From Virgibacillus_P tibetensis (GTDB taxonomy: Bacteria; Bacillota; Bacilli; Bacillales; Amphibacillaceae): a DNA stretch of 64,000 bases. This document shows, one piece after another, positions 42,206 to 51,012 of the stretch. The position numbers and the translations under genes are program-made. The notes beneath the pieces were generated by a model. The model saw only the letters and a program-made list of their open reading frames with translations, did no database searches and was not told the origin of the DNA. Where the stretch lies: NCBI RefSeq assembly GCF_036026595.1, contig NZ_JARZFX010000002.1, positions 310,001-374,000 on the forward strand, read 5' to 3'. Within the stretch, counting starts at the first letter, position 1. Each line of letters starts with the position of its first letter.

Positions 42206-43777
42206 ATGGCAAACTACCGTATTGGAATTGATGTAGGCGGGACACATACAGATGGCGTTATTTTAGACGAAGCATATAACGTTATTGCAGAGACGAAAGT
42301 ACCAACTTCTGAAGATGTAAGTAGTGGTATTTACCAAGCTCTTCACGAGATAGTAACCACTTCATCTGTTCCTGTTGAAAATATTAATTATGCAATGCTC
42401 GGAACCACACATTGCACGAACGCAATTGTCGAGCGAAAACGCCTTAACAATATTGCAGTTATTCGTATTGGAGCGCCTGCTACACTAGCTATTAAGCCTT
42501 TACTTGGAGTTCCAGAAGATCTTAAAGACATTTTAGGAAAGCATGTGTATATTGTCCGTGGTGGTCATGAATTTGATGGTCGCGAAATCACTGAACTTGA
42601 TGAAACGGACATTTACCGAATTGCGAATGAGGTCAAGGGTAAAGTTGATTCCATTGCCGTTACATCTGTCTTCTCACCCGTAACAGATGGACATGAACAG
42701 CGCACAGCTGAAATATTACAGGAAGTTCTTGGTGATGAAGTAGCTATTTCCTTATCCAGCGAAATTGGAAATGTTGGACTTTTGGAAAGAGAGAATGCAA
42801 CTATTTTAAACGCATCAATCGTAAACGTTGCAAGAACAACTGCAAATGGATTTGTAAATGCGCTTAAAAAAGAAGGCATTGATGCAAAAGTCTTTTTCGG
42901 ACAGAATGATGGAACTCTTATGTCCGTGGAATATACGGTACGATATCCAATCTTAACAATCGCCTGTGGACCAACAAACAGTTTACGCGGAGCCTCTTAT
43001 TTAACAAATAAGTCTAACGCTCTTGTTATCGATGTTGGCGGAACAACGAGTGATGTTGGTGTGTTAACAAATTCCTTCCCTCGTCAATCATCACTCGCTG
43101 TTGAGATTGGTGGAGTACGTACAAACTTCCGTATGCCAGATATTATGTCTGTTGGCCTTGGTGGTGGAACGATTATCCATGTAAATGAAGATCAAACATT
43201 TCAGGTTGGTCCAGATAGTGTTGGCTATCGACTTACAGAAAAAGCACTTATCTTCGGTGGTGACACGTTAACGACTACTGACATTGTTGTAGCATTAGGA
43301 AAAGCAGATCTGGGCGATCCATCAAAAGTAGCCCACTTGGATAAGGACTTGTTGGAATCTGTTTATGCAAAAATGGTAAGCATGGTTGAAGAAGCATTAG
43401 ATAAAATGAAGACAAGTGCAGATCCTATCCCCGTTATCTTAGTTGGGGGCGGTAGTATATTACTTCCGGATAAGCTAAAAGGTGCTTCTGAGGTCATCTG
43501 CCCGAATAACTTTGGTGTAGCAAATGCGATTGGATCAGCTATATCACAAGTTAGTGCACAAATTGAGAAAATATTTTCATTTGATGAACTGGGCCGTGAT
43601 AAAACGATTGAAAAAGCAAAAAATATGGCAAAAGAAGAAGCAATCCTAGCAGGTGCAGACCCGGATGACCTAGTAATTGTTGATCTGGAAGATGTTCCAC
43701 TCGCTTACTTGCCTGGGAATGCTACTAGAATTCGTGTGAAGGCAGCCGGATCGTTAAAGAAAACTACAGTGGTTTAA
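42206..43777 (+). CDS. Hydantoinase/oxoprolinase family ATP-dependent hydrolase (HyuA-like)
   Basis: A 523-residue protein. N-terminal hydantoinase A domain 'YRIGIDVGGTHTDGVILDEA' with 'MLGTTHCTNAIVERK', then a second ATPase lobe with 'LTIACGPTNSLRGASYL', 'VIDVGGTTSDVGVL' and 'GLGGGTIIHV'. It is shorter than 5-oxoprolinase and lacks a HyuB partner; DUF917 takes that place. It probably opens a cyclic imide or amide in an ATP-dependent way after import by the NCS1 permease. The exact ring substrate cannot be read from sequence. Confidence 0.88.
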   Translation: MANYRIGIDVGGTHTDGVILDEAYNVIAETKVPTSEDVSSGIYQALHEIVTTSSVPVENINYAMLGTTHCTNAIVERKRLNNIAVIRIGAPATLAIKPLLGVPEDLKDILGKHVYIVRGGHEFDGREITELDETDIYRIANEVKGKVDSIAVTSVFSPVTDGHEQRTAEILQEVLGDEVAISLSSEIGNVGLLERENATILNASIVNVARTTANGFVNALKKEGIDAKVFFGQNDGTLMSVEYTVRYPILTIACGPTNSLRGASYLTNKSNALVIDVGGTTSDVGVLTNSFPRQSSLAVEIGGVRTNFRMPDIMSVGLGGGTIIHVNEDQTFQVGPDSVGYRLTEKALIFGGDTLTTTDIVVALGKADLGDPSKVAHLDKDLLESVYAKMVSMVEEALDKMKTSADPIPVILVGGGSILLPDKLKGASEVICPNNFGVANAIGSAISQVSAQIEKIFSFDELGRDKTIEKAKNMAKEEAILAGADPDDLVIVDLEDVPLAYLPGNATRIRVKAAGSLKKTTVV

Positions 43778-43781
43778 TTGG

Positions 43782-43818
43782 ATCAGCAGGAGCACACGTG
43801 ATGCTCCTGCTGATTTTA
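43782..43818 (+). terminator. Terminator of the permease-hydantoinase operon
   Basis: ATCAGCAGGAGCA / TGCTCCTGCTGAT, a 13-bp perfect stem with a 7-base loop, followed by TTTATTT. It starts 4 bp after the stop codon. Confidence 0.9.
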
Positions 43819-43954
43819 TTTGGGAACCTTTATTTATGTGCTGCAGCGCAAATTATCGATCAAAGTGGCACACTATCTACATAAAAAGCTGCTAGAATCA
43901 ATGAGAATAATCAACCCCATCGACCTAGCAACTTCTAATTCAACATAAAGTGAT

Positions 43955-43978
43955 ACAAACCGGGAAGTGACACCACCA
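43955..43978 (+). repeat. Dispersed repeat 'GGGAAGTGACAGGCACC', copy 5 (diverged)
   Basis: ACAAACCGGGAAGTGACACC then ACCA. It follows a hairpin-like stretch (AAAAAGCTGCTAG...CTAGCAACTT, about 43882-43936). It ends 3 bp before the stop codon of the convergent ABC ATPase gene at 43982. Confidence 0.75.
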
Positions 43979-43981
43979 AAC

Positions 43982-44704
43982 CTACAATATCTTACTCAAA
44001 AAGGATTGGGTTCTTGGGTTTTGGGGGTCATCAAAGATCTGTGCTGGTTCTCCCTCTTCCATTATGATTCCTTCATCCATAAATAACACACGATCTCCCA
44101 CTTCTTTTGCAAAGCCCATTTCATGTGTGACAACGACCATTGTCATCCCTTCTTCTGCTAAATCCTTCATTACTTCGAGAACATCCCCTACTAATTCAGG
44201 GTCAAGAGAAGATGTAGGTTCATCAAACAGCATCACTTTCGGGCTCATAGCAAGAGACCTTGCAATAGCCACACGCTGTTTCTGTCCACCTGAAAGGCTA
44301 TCGGGATAATCATCCGCTTTTTCGGATAACCCTACTTTATCGAGTAATTTCAGACCAATATCTTTGGCTTCACTTACCGATAGACCCTTAACCTTAATTG
44401 GACCGAGTGTAATATTCTCTAAGACCGTTCTATGTGGAAAAAGATTAAAATGCTGAAAAACCATTCCAACTTGAGACCGGACCTTATTAATATTGACTGA
44501 AGGATCGGTTAACTTGTCGCCATCGATCGTAACTTCCCCCGCAGTTATATCCTCAAGGAGGTTGAGGCATCTGAGAAATGTACTTTTACCAGAACCAGAT
44601 GGCCCAATCACGCATACAACTTCACTTTCATCAACCTTAGCATCAATCCCTTTTAATACTTCTAAATCACCAAACGATTTATGTAACCCTTTTACTGTAA
44701 TCAT
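43982..44704 (-). CDS. Polar amino acid ABC transporter, ATP-binding protein (GlnQ type)
   Basis: A 240-residue ATPase. Walker A GPSGSGKST, Q-loop 'VGMVFQHFNLFPHRTVLENI', signature LSGGQKQRVAIAR, Walker B VMLFDEPTSSLDPELV, and switch His in 'VVVTHEMGFAKEV'. All are of the polar amino acid transporter (GlnQ/ArtM/TcyC) subfamily. It abuts the permease gene. The substrate amino acid is not determined by sequence. Confidence 0.93.
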   Translation of the reverse strand: MITVKGLHKSFGDLEVLKGIDAKVDESEVVCVIGPSGSGKSTFLRCLNLLEDITAGEVTIDGDKLTDPSVNINKVRSQVGMVFQHFNLFPHRTVLENITLGPIKVKGLSVSEAKDIGLKLLDKVGLSEKADDYPDSLSGGQKQRVAIARSLAMSPKVMLFDEPTSSLDPELVGDVLEVMKDLAEEGMTMVVVTHEMGFAKEVGDRVLFMDEGIIMEEGEPAQIFDDPQNPRTQSFLSKIL

Positions 44705-45367
44705 TTATACATCCAGCTTCCTTTCTAGTCTGTTTAAATACAGTGCTGTCGGGATAGTTATACATAAGTAGAGTAAACAAACCATAACTAATGTTTCAAA
44801 TATCTCAAATGTTGTATTGTAGTACTCCTTAGCCATAAACACAACATCGTGTACGACAATAACAGAAAATACGGATGTATCTTTTAAACTTATAATAAAT
44901 TGATTTCCAAGAGGGGGAATCATTCGTTTAAATGCCTGTGGCCATATAATATAGCGCATGGTTTGTTTTTCTGTTAATCCCATAGACCGTCCAGCTTCAT
45001 GCTGGCCTTTATCAATGGAATAAACTGCTCCACGAACAATTTCAGCAATATATGCCCCCGCGTTAACAGCTATTGCAATAACACCTGCTGTAAAAGAACT
45101 TATGTTTAAGCCTATTAAATCCTCGGAAACACCGTAATAAAGAAATAGTGCTTGTGCCAATATTGGTGTACCTCGAACCACTTCAACATATACCGACCAG
45201 AACCCTCGGATGAATTTGTTTTTAGAAAGCTTTCCCAAACCTGCTAAAGATCCAATAATCATCCCAAAGAATAGACCTATAACCGTTATACTTAATGTTA
45301 CTTTTAAGCCGTCTAATAGGAAAGGTAAACTTTTAATATATGCTGTATCCATAATCGTATAGATCAT
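44705..45367 (-). CDS. Polar amino acid ABC transporter, permease
   Basis: A 220-residue HisM/GlnP-type permease with five hydrophobic segments. The EAA loop reads 'EAGRSMGLTEKQTMRYIIWPQAFKRMIPPLGNQ' (about 137-169), which docks to the ATPase. One gene only, so it probably works as a homodimer. GGAG lies about ten bases before the ATG. Confidence 0.92.
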   Translation of the reverse strand: MIYTIMDTAYIKSLPFLLDGLKVTLSITVIGLFFGMIIGSLAGLGKLSKNKFIRGFWSVYVEVVRGTPILAQALFLYYGVSEDLIGLNISSFTAGVIAIAVNAGAYIAEIVRGAVYSIDKGQHEAGRSMGLTEKQTMRYIIWPQAFKRMIPPLGNQFIISLKDTSVFSVIVVHDVVFMAKEYYNTTFEIFETLVMVCLLYLCITIPTALYLNRLERKLDV

Positions 45368-45387
45368 ATTTGTATTCTCTCCTTAAT

Positions 45388-45420
45388 AAAACAGCGTAAC
45401 AAGAAACTACTTGTTACGCT
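45388..45420 (-). terminator. Intra-operon hairpin between receptor and permease genes
   Basis: AGCGTAACAAG / CTTGTTACGCT, an 11-bp perfect stem with a 6-base loop and TGTTTTATT after it on the minus strand. It is likely a partial terminator or 3'-end stabiliser that lets the receptor be made in excess over the membrane parts. Confidence 0.65.
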
Positions 45421-45443
45421 TCATTTGTATTCTGCTCAGCTGT

Positions 45444-46220
45444 TTATTCAGTTTCGGGTGGTGCTGTACCAAACCACTTCTCATAAATCTCTGCATATTT
45501 TCCATTTTCTTTGATTGCTGCTAATCCTTCATTTACAGGACCTACAAGTTCCGAGTCTTTAGGTAATGCAATTCCATATGGTTGACCTTCCATGACGTCT
45601 CCCACTGTTTTTAATTTATCAGAAGCATTTTCACTGATATAGTACTGTACGTTTGGCAGATCATATAAAACTGCGTCCAGACGCCCTCTTTCCAAGTCCA
45701 TGTAGGCAGTTACGATCTCTGGATATGCTTCAACATCAGCATCTGTATTATCTTTTAAGTAATCATTACTAGTAGAACCTTGACGTGCCCCAACTTTTAA
45801 TCCATCCACATCATCTATGGATTCAATATCAGAATCAACAGGTACTGCCAGAATCAACCCGGAATCATAGTATTTATCCGAAAAATCGATGAATTCTTTA
45901 CGTTCCTCTGTAATAGAGATACCAGCAATACCGATATCGTTTTTTGAAGTTCTCATGGAAGCAAGTAATCCATCAAATTCCATCGTTTCAAATTCGACAT
46001 TAAAGCCGGACTCTTCCGCGATAGCTTCGATGAGCTCAATGTCAAATCCCTCCATTTCACCAGTATCAGGATTTTTATACTCAAATGGTTGGAAGTTAGA
46101 GTCTGTAGCTACAGAATACGTCTCTCCGTCCCCATCACCGCTAGCTTCGTCTGTTCCACAAGCTGCAAGTAGTCCAATAAGAATAATTGCTGTAAGTGCG
46201 AATAATAGTTTATTTTTCAT
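45444..46220 (-). CDS. Polar amino acid ABC transporter, substrate-binding lipoprotein
   Basis: A 258-residue lipoprotein with lipobox LAAC (C21). Family 3 receptor features: 'SVATDSNFQPFEYKNPDTGE' then MEGFDIELIEAIA, 'FDGLLASMRTSKNDIGIAGI' (the ITEERKEFIDFS block follows), and 'VGARQGSTSNDYL'. Likely ligands are glutamine, cystine or another polar amino acid. Preferential expression is suggested by the hairpin that separates it from the permease gene. Confidence 0.92.
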   Translation of the reverse strand: MKNKLLFALTAIILIGLLAACGTDEASGDGDGETYSVATDSNFQPFEYKNPDTGEMEGFDIELIEAIAEESGFNVEFETMEFDGLLASMRTSKNDIGIAGISITEERKEFIDFSDKYYDSGLILAVPVDSDIESIDDVDGLKVGARQGSTSNDYLKDNTDADVEAYPEIVTAYMDLERGRLDAVLYDLPNVQYYISENASDKLKTVGDVMEGQPYGIALPKDSELVGPVNEGLAAIKENGKYAEIYEKWFGTAPPETE

Positions 46221-46265
46221 TTTTATTTATCCTCCTTCTCTTCTGCATTTCATCTTCTCATACTA

Positions 46266-46292
46266 TTCAAACTTTTTGAACTTCGGTTTGAA
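46266..46292. promoter_or_regulatory. Inverted repeat upstream of the amino acid ABC operon
   Basis: TTCAAAC (46266-46272) and GTTTGAA (46286-46292) form perfect 7-bp arms about 46 bp before the receptor start. Possible operator or 5' leader hairpin. The rest of the 391-bp gap up to 46611 holds only the purC terminator and no gene I can support. Confidence 0.4.
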
Positions 46293-46567
46293 GCTATAAT
46301 TAGGGGAAAACTTCTATATACCTGCTTCCAATGTGTATAGAGGCTGATTATTTTAAAATATCTGATAAATACCCTTATTTACTCCAATATAAAAGAAATT
46401 TGATAACGTTTTCCCGATTATGGAAGACGTTCATGCAGGATTGAGCCGATTATCGCAGGAAGAAAGATACATTCGTGTATTATTATGGATAACAAGGGCT
46501 TTGCACCGAGGAGTTCGGATCATCTACAGGGGAAAAGGAAACGCACCTGAAAAGCTAAATAGAACAA

Positions 46568-46607
46568 CAAAAAAATGTGCCTTTCCTCACTATGGAGAAA
46601 GGCACAT
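46568..46607 (-). terminator. Terminator after the purC-like gene
   Basis: On the minus strand ATGTGCCTTTC / GAAAGGCACAT, an 11-bp stem, followed by TTTTTTT. It begins 5 bp past the stop codon. Confidence 0.88.
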
Positions 46608-46611
46608 CTAG

Positions 46612-47292
46612 TTAAGAAATCATTATTTTCTGCAGCTTAAGCGGTTCGATATATTCGCCGTCTTTATAAGCCCGCATATTACCACCGGATATTTCATCAA
46701 TAAGGATAATTTGATTATTACTATCTTTACCAAATTCAAGTTTAATATCATATAACTCAATACCCTTTACTGCTAACTCCTCTTTTACAACATCAGCTAT
46801 TTGAACTGTCCGTTCTTTCAGCACCTGGTATTCTTCGGTTGTTAATATACCAAGCATACGAAGGGCATCTTCACTGATCGGCGGATCCTTGCGTTCATCA
46901 TCCTTTAGTGTTACTTCAACGAAACCATCCAGCACCTGTCCTTCTTCGGCATATTTTCCATAGCGGCGCAGGAAACTTCCCACTGCCCGATAACGGCAGA
47001 TTACTTCCAAACCTTCTCCAAAAATACTTGCCGGTATTACTGTCATAGTCGCCTCTTCAATAGTTGCATCAATATAATGGGTTGGGATTTCTCTATCTTT
47101 AAGCTTTTCAAAGAAAAACTTGGTGAGCTTCAGTCCCGCTTTTCCAGCACCATCAATCGTAAGTCCTACCGTATTTGCACCAGGATCGAATACACCATCT
47201 TCACCTGTTACATCATCCTTAAATTGCAATAAATAATTGCCATCTTCCTGCTTGTACACATCTTTCGTTTTACCAATATATACACGTTCCAT
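46612..47292 (-). CDS. purC: SAICAR synthetase (PurC), divergent stand-alone copy
   Basis: A 226-residue protein of the SAICAR synthetase family (purine step: CAIR + aspartate + ATP). The N-terminal 'MERVYIGKTKDVYKQEDGNY', 'VICRYRAVGSFLRRYGKYAE', 'YDIKLEFGKDSNNQIILIDE' and ISGGNMRAY blocks align with PurC. However, the usual DEISPDT.R reads DEISGGNMR, and the usual R-N-x-x-A-G-S reads R-Y-R-A-V-G-S. Bacillus PurC normally sits inside the pur operon; here it is alone. It may be an extra, specialised PurC or a lineage-specific replacement; sequence alone does not tell. Confidence 0.82.
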   Translation of the reverse strand: MERVYIGKTKDVYKQEDGNYLLQFKDDVTGEDGVFDPGANTVGLTIDGAGKAGLKLTKFFFEKLKDREIPTHYIDATIEEATMTVIPASIFGEGLEVICRYRAVGSFLRRYGKYAEEGQVLDGFVEVTLKDDERKDPPISEDALRMLGILTTEEYQVLKERTVQIADVVKEELAVKGIELYDIKLEFGKDSNNQIILIDEISGGNMRAYKDGEYIEPLKLQKIMIS

Positions 47293-47645
47293 TCCTGATC
47301 TCCTCGCTTCTTATGTAGAATTAAATTAAATTTAACAAATCCAAAAATAAAGCTGTTTAATACCGATTGCATTTCTCTCAGAAGCAATCAATACCAGATA
47401 GATGCATGTCATACATTTTTTCCATATGAAAAACTTCTGGTCAGTTTAGATATGACTTAACTATCTAAAGAAAATAATAACATAATTGGTGGGAAAGATA
47501 AGACTATAAAGTCAGTTTTGCAGCTGGTAAGTTGAAGAAAATAATTAGTATACTGACTTATTTCCTACTTAGCCATCACCATTTTGATCTTTAGTCACAT
47601 CTTTTACACGGAAATGGTTCAAGCTAAACAAAAGGAGGCATTCAT

Positions 47646-47738
47646 ATGAGCAAAGGTAAAAAGAAAAAGAATAAGAGCAAAGAAGAACTAAACGATATGA
47701 AGGATGATAAAAAGTATCCTCGAAATCGGCCTAAATAA
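47646..47738 (+). CDS. 30-residue lysine-rich protein
   Basis: The ATG at 47646 lies behind AAAAGGAGG at ideal spacing. The product, MSKGKKKKNKSKEELNDMKD then DKKYPRNRPK, is half charged and has no hydrophobic part. Unknown function; it resembles the small basic proteins common in spore-formers. A hairpin follows 9 bp after the stop. It is the only gene in the 726-bp gap between purC and the gene at 48019. Confidence 0.65.
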   Translation: MSKGKKKKNKSKEELNDMKDDKKYPRNRPK

Positions 47739-47747
47739 TGTTCAGAT

Positions 47748-47781
47748 GCTAACTCTTCATTATAATTGACGAAGAGTTAGC
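47748..47781 (+). terminator. Hairpin after the 30-residue gene
   Basis: GCTAACTCTTC / GAAGAGTTAGC, an 11-bp perfect stem with a 12-base loop. The following sequence has only short T runs, so termination may be weak. Confidence 0.55.
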
Positions 47782-47983
47782 TTAGCTTTGAAGAAAATAA
47801 TCATCCACCGGTTTGACGTTTTCAAAAAATGAAGCTCTATTTCTATTAAGGTTTTTTAACACCATTTATATAGTTAGCCTGGTAGAGAACTGATAAACTC
47901 ACATATTAAAAAGCTGCCAGAACCATTTTGCAAATGATAGCTTGCAAATTGCCCCTGACAGCTTCTATTCTTCACTTATACTA

Positions 47984-48012
47984 TTCGACAAAAACCGGGA
48001 AGTGACAGGCAC
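47984..48012 (+). repeat. Dispersed repeat 'GGGAAGTGACAGGCACC', copy 6
   Basis: TTCGACAAAA then ACCGGGAAGTGACAGGCAC. It is preceded by a hairpin with AAGCTGCCAGAACCA on the left and TTGCCCCTGACAGCTT on the right (about 47911-47965). It ends 6 bp before the stop codon of the convergent gene at 48019. The hairpin plus tail closely resembles copy 7 at 59514. Confidence 0.85.
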
Positions 48013-48018
48013 TGCAAG

Positions 48019-48453
48019 CTATTCTAGATGTTTTTTAACTTTTTCCTGCACTTTTTTTTCAACCTTTTCTACACGTTCAGCTTTGATTTTACGTCTCGGT
48101 TTAGGGTGAAACCATTCTATTTCGCCATTACGAAAAATTCCTTTGAACTCTTCACCTTGAATCTTCAATTTAAACATATTAAGCTCTCGGGAGTGGTCGG
48201 TTAACATCGGTTCTATTTCCATATCATCGGTTTCATCCCTTATTCCATGCTCCCCTAATAGTTCATATACCTCAGCTTCAATAGCTTTTAGTTCAGTCTC
48301 TCCAATGTCCTGTTTCGGATGCGGGTTTAACCAGGTAATTTCCCCATCATGATAATCACCTTTATAATTGCGTCCATCTATTACAAGCTTGAATTGATGA
48401 CGCTCATATGTACGATCTTCAAAAACCGGTTCCACTTCAAATCCGTCTACCAG
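48019..48453 (-). CDS. Conserved hypothetical protein with two internal repeats
   Basis: About 144 residues made of two related units of about 65. 'YERHQFKLVIDGRNYKGDYH' continuing DGEITWLNPHP (first) matches 'RELNMFKLKIQGEEFKGIFR' continuing NGEIEWFHPKP (second). Each unit seems a small beta fold followed by a helix; the tail is basic and helical. The only strong ribosome binding site, GGGAGG, lies eight bases before CTG at 48453, so CTG may be the start. A GTG at 48462 overlaps that site. I do not know the function. Confidence 0.65.
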   Translation of the reverse strand: MVDGFEVEPVFEDRTYERHQFKLVIDGRNYKGDYHDGEITWLNPHPKQDIGETELKAIEAEVYELLGEHGIRDETDDMEIEPMLTDHSRELNMFKLKIQGEEFKGIFRNGEIEWFHPKPRRKIKAERVEKVEKKVQEKVKKHLE

Positions 48454-48579
48454 TGGAAACACCTCCCTGAAAAATTGATTACTTTTTGTATTTCCTTATT
48501 CAGCAATAAACATGTTCATTTCAAAAGATTAAACCTTATCCTAAGCTTTTCAACGATTAATGTCAAACAGAAAAATGTT

Positions 48580-49182
48580 CTAATTTATTTCAGTGAAGTT
48601 TATTATCCGATCGCTTACCCTTTTCAATAAATGTTGATCGTGACTAATAGCAAGTACACCTATATTACGTTCTTTCGCCAACCTTTTAACCGCATGCCAC
48701 ATTTGTGCCTGTGTAATTGCATCCAGCATGGTTGTCATTTCATCGGCAACTAAATATTTCACATCCCCAACAAGGGCGCGTGCAAGACAAAAACGCTGTA
48801 ATTCTCCACCTGACAATTCCCTTGGCCAGCGTTCTAACCATTCGCTTTTTATACCTAGACTTGCCAATAATTTTTGATCAAAACCACCTGATTCTTCAAA
48901 AATTTGTTTCATACGCCATTTTGGATTGATCGCCCTTTCAGGATGTTGCCAGACTAATTGGACAGGATGAAATCCAAAAATGGGAATAGCTTGACCGTCA
49001 ATCAATATTGTACCCTCATCAGGTTTTAAATATCCGCCAATGATTTGGGCCATTGTTGATTTCCCGGAACCACTATAACCAGAAATACCCACAATTTCAC
49101 CAGGCATTATTCTAAGGCTGAGATGCCTGAATAGCCACGGACTGCTGGGGTAACGATAACTTATCCCTTTCACTTCAAGCAT
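48580..49182 (-). CDS. nikE: Nickel/peptide-type ABC transporter, second ATP-binding protein
   Basis: A 200-residue ATPase: Walker A GYSGSGKST, 'LVWQHPERAINPKW' Q-loop, signature LSGGELQRFCLARAL, Walker B YLVADEMTTMLD, and 'LAISHDQHLL' switch. It is shorter than most NikE/OppF proteins (about 250) and lacks the C-terminal oligopeptide extension. It overlaps the first ATPase gene by 8 bp and is the last gene of the importer unit behind the urease genes. Confidence 0.82.
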   Translation of the reverse strand: MLEVKGISYRYPSSPWLFRHLSLRIMPGEIVGISGYSGSGKSTMAQIIGGYLKPDEGTILIDGQAIPIFGFHPVQLVWQHPERAINPKWRMKQIFEESGGFDQKLLASLGIKSEWLERWPRELSGGELQRFCLARALVGDVKYLVADEMTTMLDAITQAQMWHAVKRLAKERNIGVLAISHDQHLLKRVSDRIINFTEIN

Positions 49183-50131
49183 GGAAACACCTTACTTCCC
49201 CACCTTCAACTGAATGGAATGCTGGTTGCTTCTGTCTGCATATATCTGTTGAAATCGGACACCGCGGCTGGAAAATACAGCCTTCTGTAGCTTCATAAGC
49301 AAATGGTTGTGTACCATCAATTGGAGTAAATTCATTTTGAGGTAATGCATTCCATAATGCTTTCGTATAGGGATGACGTAATTTTTCTCCTTTACCGGAA
49401 AAGTCGTTTGCATGCGCAATTTCTACGGTCTGCCCAGCATAGAAAACAGCAACTTTATCAGCTACTTGTATAGCTGTTTCAATGTCATGGGTAATAAACA
49501 TAATTCCTTTTCCATCTTTCGCTAGTTGTTTCATAAAGTTTATTGTTTCATGAAGTGCTGCCGGATCTAAACCCGGTGTAGGTTCATCTGCAATAATCAA
49601 TTGTGCCCCACTAACCATTGCAGTCGCTGCAATTACCCTTCTTGTCATGCCGCCAGATAATTCAAAAGGGTATCGGTCCCCAGTTTCTTCAGCTAATCCT
49701 ACCTTTCGAAAAATAGCGTTTTGAATTTCTCGCTTATTTTTTTCCTTAATAACTGTTTGAACCTGTTTTCCCGTTTTCATTAGAGGATCAAGTGCATTTA
49801 CCGATTGCGGGATGAGTGAAATTTCCTTTCCCCGCAATGCCAATAGTTTTTTGTGTGAAAGTGCCTCACCCTTGTAATTCAACGTGCCCTTCATTACTGC
49901 ATGATCTGGAAGAATTCCTAGTATCGCATTCGCAAGTAAACTTTTTCCCGAACCGCTTGCACCTACGACAGCAACAATCTCTCCTTCATGGATTGTCAAA
50001 TCAAACTTGCGTATGACTTCTAAATTAGATTCACGCAAGCCTTTGCCATAATGACGAAATAGCAAGGAAAAATTCTCCACTTCCAGTAAGGGTTCCTGAA
50101 CTGACTCTTTTCTGTTTGTTTTTGTAGTCAT
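49175..50131 (-). CDS. nikD: Nickel/peptide-type ABC transporter, first ATP-binding protein
   Basis: A 318-residue OppD/NikD-type ATPase: Walker A GASGSGKS, Q-loop 'ISLIPQSVNALDPLM', signature LSGGMTRRVIAA, Walker B LIIADEPTPGLDP, 'FITHDIETAIQVADKVAVFYAG', and the C-terminal cysteine-containing oligopeptide domain 'GCIFQPRCPISTDIC' (possible Fe-S or metal-binding cysteines). It lies 14 bp after the permease gene. Confidence 0.87.
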   Translation of the reverse strand: MTTKTNRKESVQEPLLEVENFSLLFRHYGKGLRESNLEVIRKFDLTIHEGEIVAVVGASGSGKSLLANAILGILPDHAVMKGTLNYKGEALSHKKLLALRGKEISLIPQSVNALDPLMKTGKQVQTVIKEKNKREIQNAIFRKVGLAEETGDRYPFELSGGMTRRVIAATAMVSGAQLIIADEPTPGLDPAALHETINFMKQLAKDGKGIMFITHDIETAIQVADKVAVFYAGQTVEIAHANDFSGKGEKLRHPYTKALWNALPQNEFTPIDGTQPFAYEATEGCIFQPRCPISTDICRQKQPAFHSVEGGEVRCFHA

Positions 50132-50145
50132 CCCTTATATCCTCC

Positions 50146-51012
50146 TTAACCTCTTTGTCCATGGAATGGATCGATAAGCCTTTGTATACTGCGTCCAAGT
50201 AAATCAAAAATACCGACCATCACTAATAATAAGAGTCCCGGAAAGAAAGCCAGCCACCATAGTCCTGTTGATAAATAACGCATCGATTCAGATAATATTA
50301 TTCCGATTGCAGGTGTTTCTGTTGATAATCCAAAACCTAAAAAAGTAATCGCAGCTTCATGTAAAACAGCATGTGGGAAAAGTAAAATAAACCCAACGAT
50401 AAGCTGTGGAATGAGATGTGGCAGAAAGTGATGCCGTGCAATCCAAAAACGGGTTTTTCCTAAACGAAGTGATACACTTACATATTCTGCATTTTTTAGC
50501 TGCAGCACTTCTGCTCTCAGTAAACGGGCTAAACTTGGCCAATGTGTTAGTGCAAGTCCAATAACTACCCCTTTAAATCCCCCGCCGACAGCAAACGAAA
50601 TTAATAGTAACGTGACAATATGTGGGACACTGAGAAAAAGATCTATTAACCATGTAACAATATAATCTGCTGTTTTACTCCATGATGAAAACAGACTTAG
50701 TATCAATGCGATAATTGCACTCGATAGCGCAGCAAGCATACCAACGCCAAAGCTTAATGTTAAACCCTTCAACGTACGTGACAGCATATCCCGTCCTAAC
50801 CAATCTGTCCCAAACCAATGAGCCAAAGACGGTGTATTATTTTTACTATCCAAGTTGATACCTATTTTTTCTGCATCTATGCATAGGCCACTGACAATCA
50901 TCACCAAAAGAATGGCAAGCGAAAAGATTATCATCGCTATTGTCCGCTGCCTTATAGTAAATCGTCGCCTTTTATTTATTCCTCGCTTTTCATTCATTAA
51001 TTGATCGTTCAT
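50146..51012 (-). CDS. nikC: Nickel/peptide-type ABC transporter permease (NikC-like)
   Basis: A 288-residue permease with six hydrophobic segments. The OppC-type N-terminal region ends in 'HWFGTDWLGRDMLSRTLKG', and the EAA loop is 'EYVSVSLRLGKTRFWIARHHFLP' (mid-protein). The start ATG overlaps the nikB-like stop by 4 bp, so the permeases are translationally coupled. Confidence 0.87.
   Translation of the reverse strand: MNDQLMNEKRGINKRRRFTIRQRTIAMIIFSLAILLVMIVSGLCIDAEKIGINLDSKNNTPSLAHWFGTDWLGRDMLSRTLKGLTLSFGVGMLAALSSAIIALILSLFSSWSKTADYIVTWLIDLFLSVPHIVTLLLISFAVGGGFKGVVIGLALTHWPSLARLLRAEVLQLKNAEYVSVSLRLGKTRFWIARHHFLPHLIPQLIVGFILLFPHAVLHEAAITFLGFGLSTETPAIGIILSESMRYLSTGLWWLAFFPGLLLLVMVGIFDLLGRSIQRLIDPFHGQRG

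Noticed and set aside
46420..46611. 63-codon plus-strand frame before purC
   Set aside because: No binding site, and its end is made of the purC terminator hairpin.
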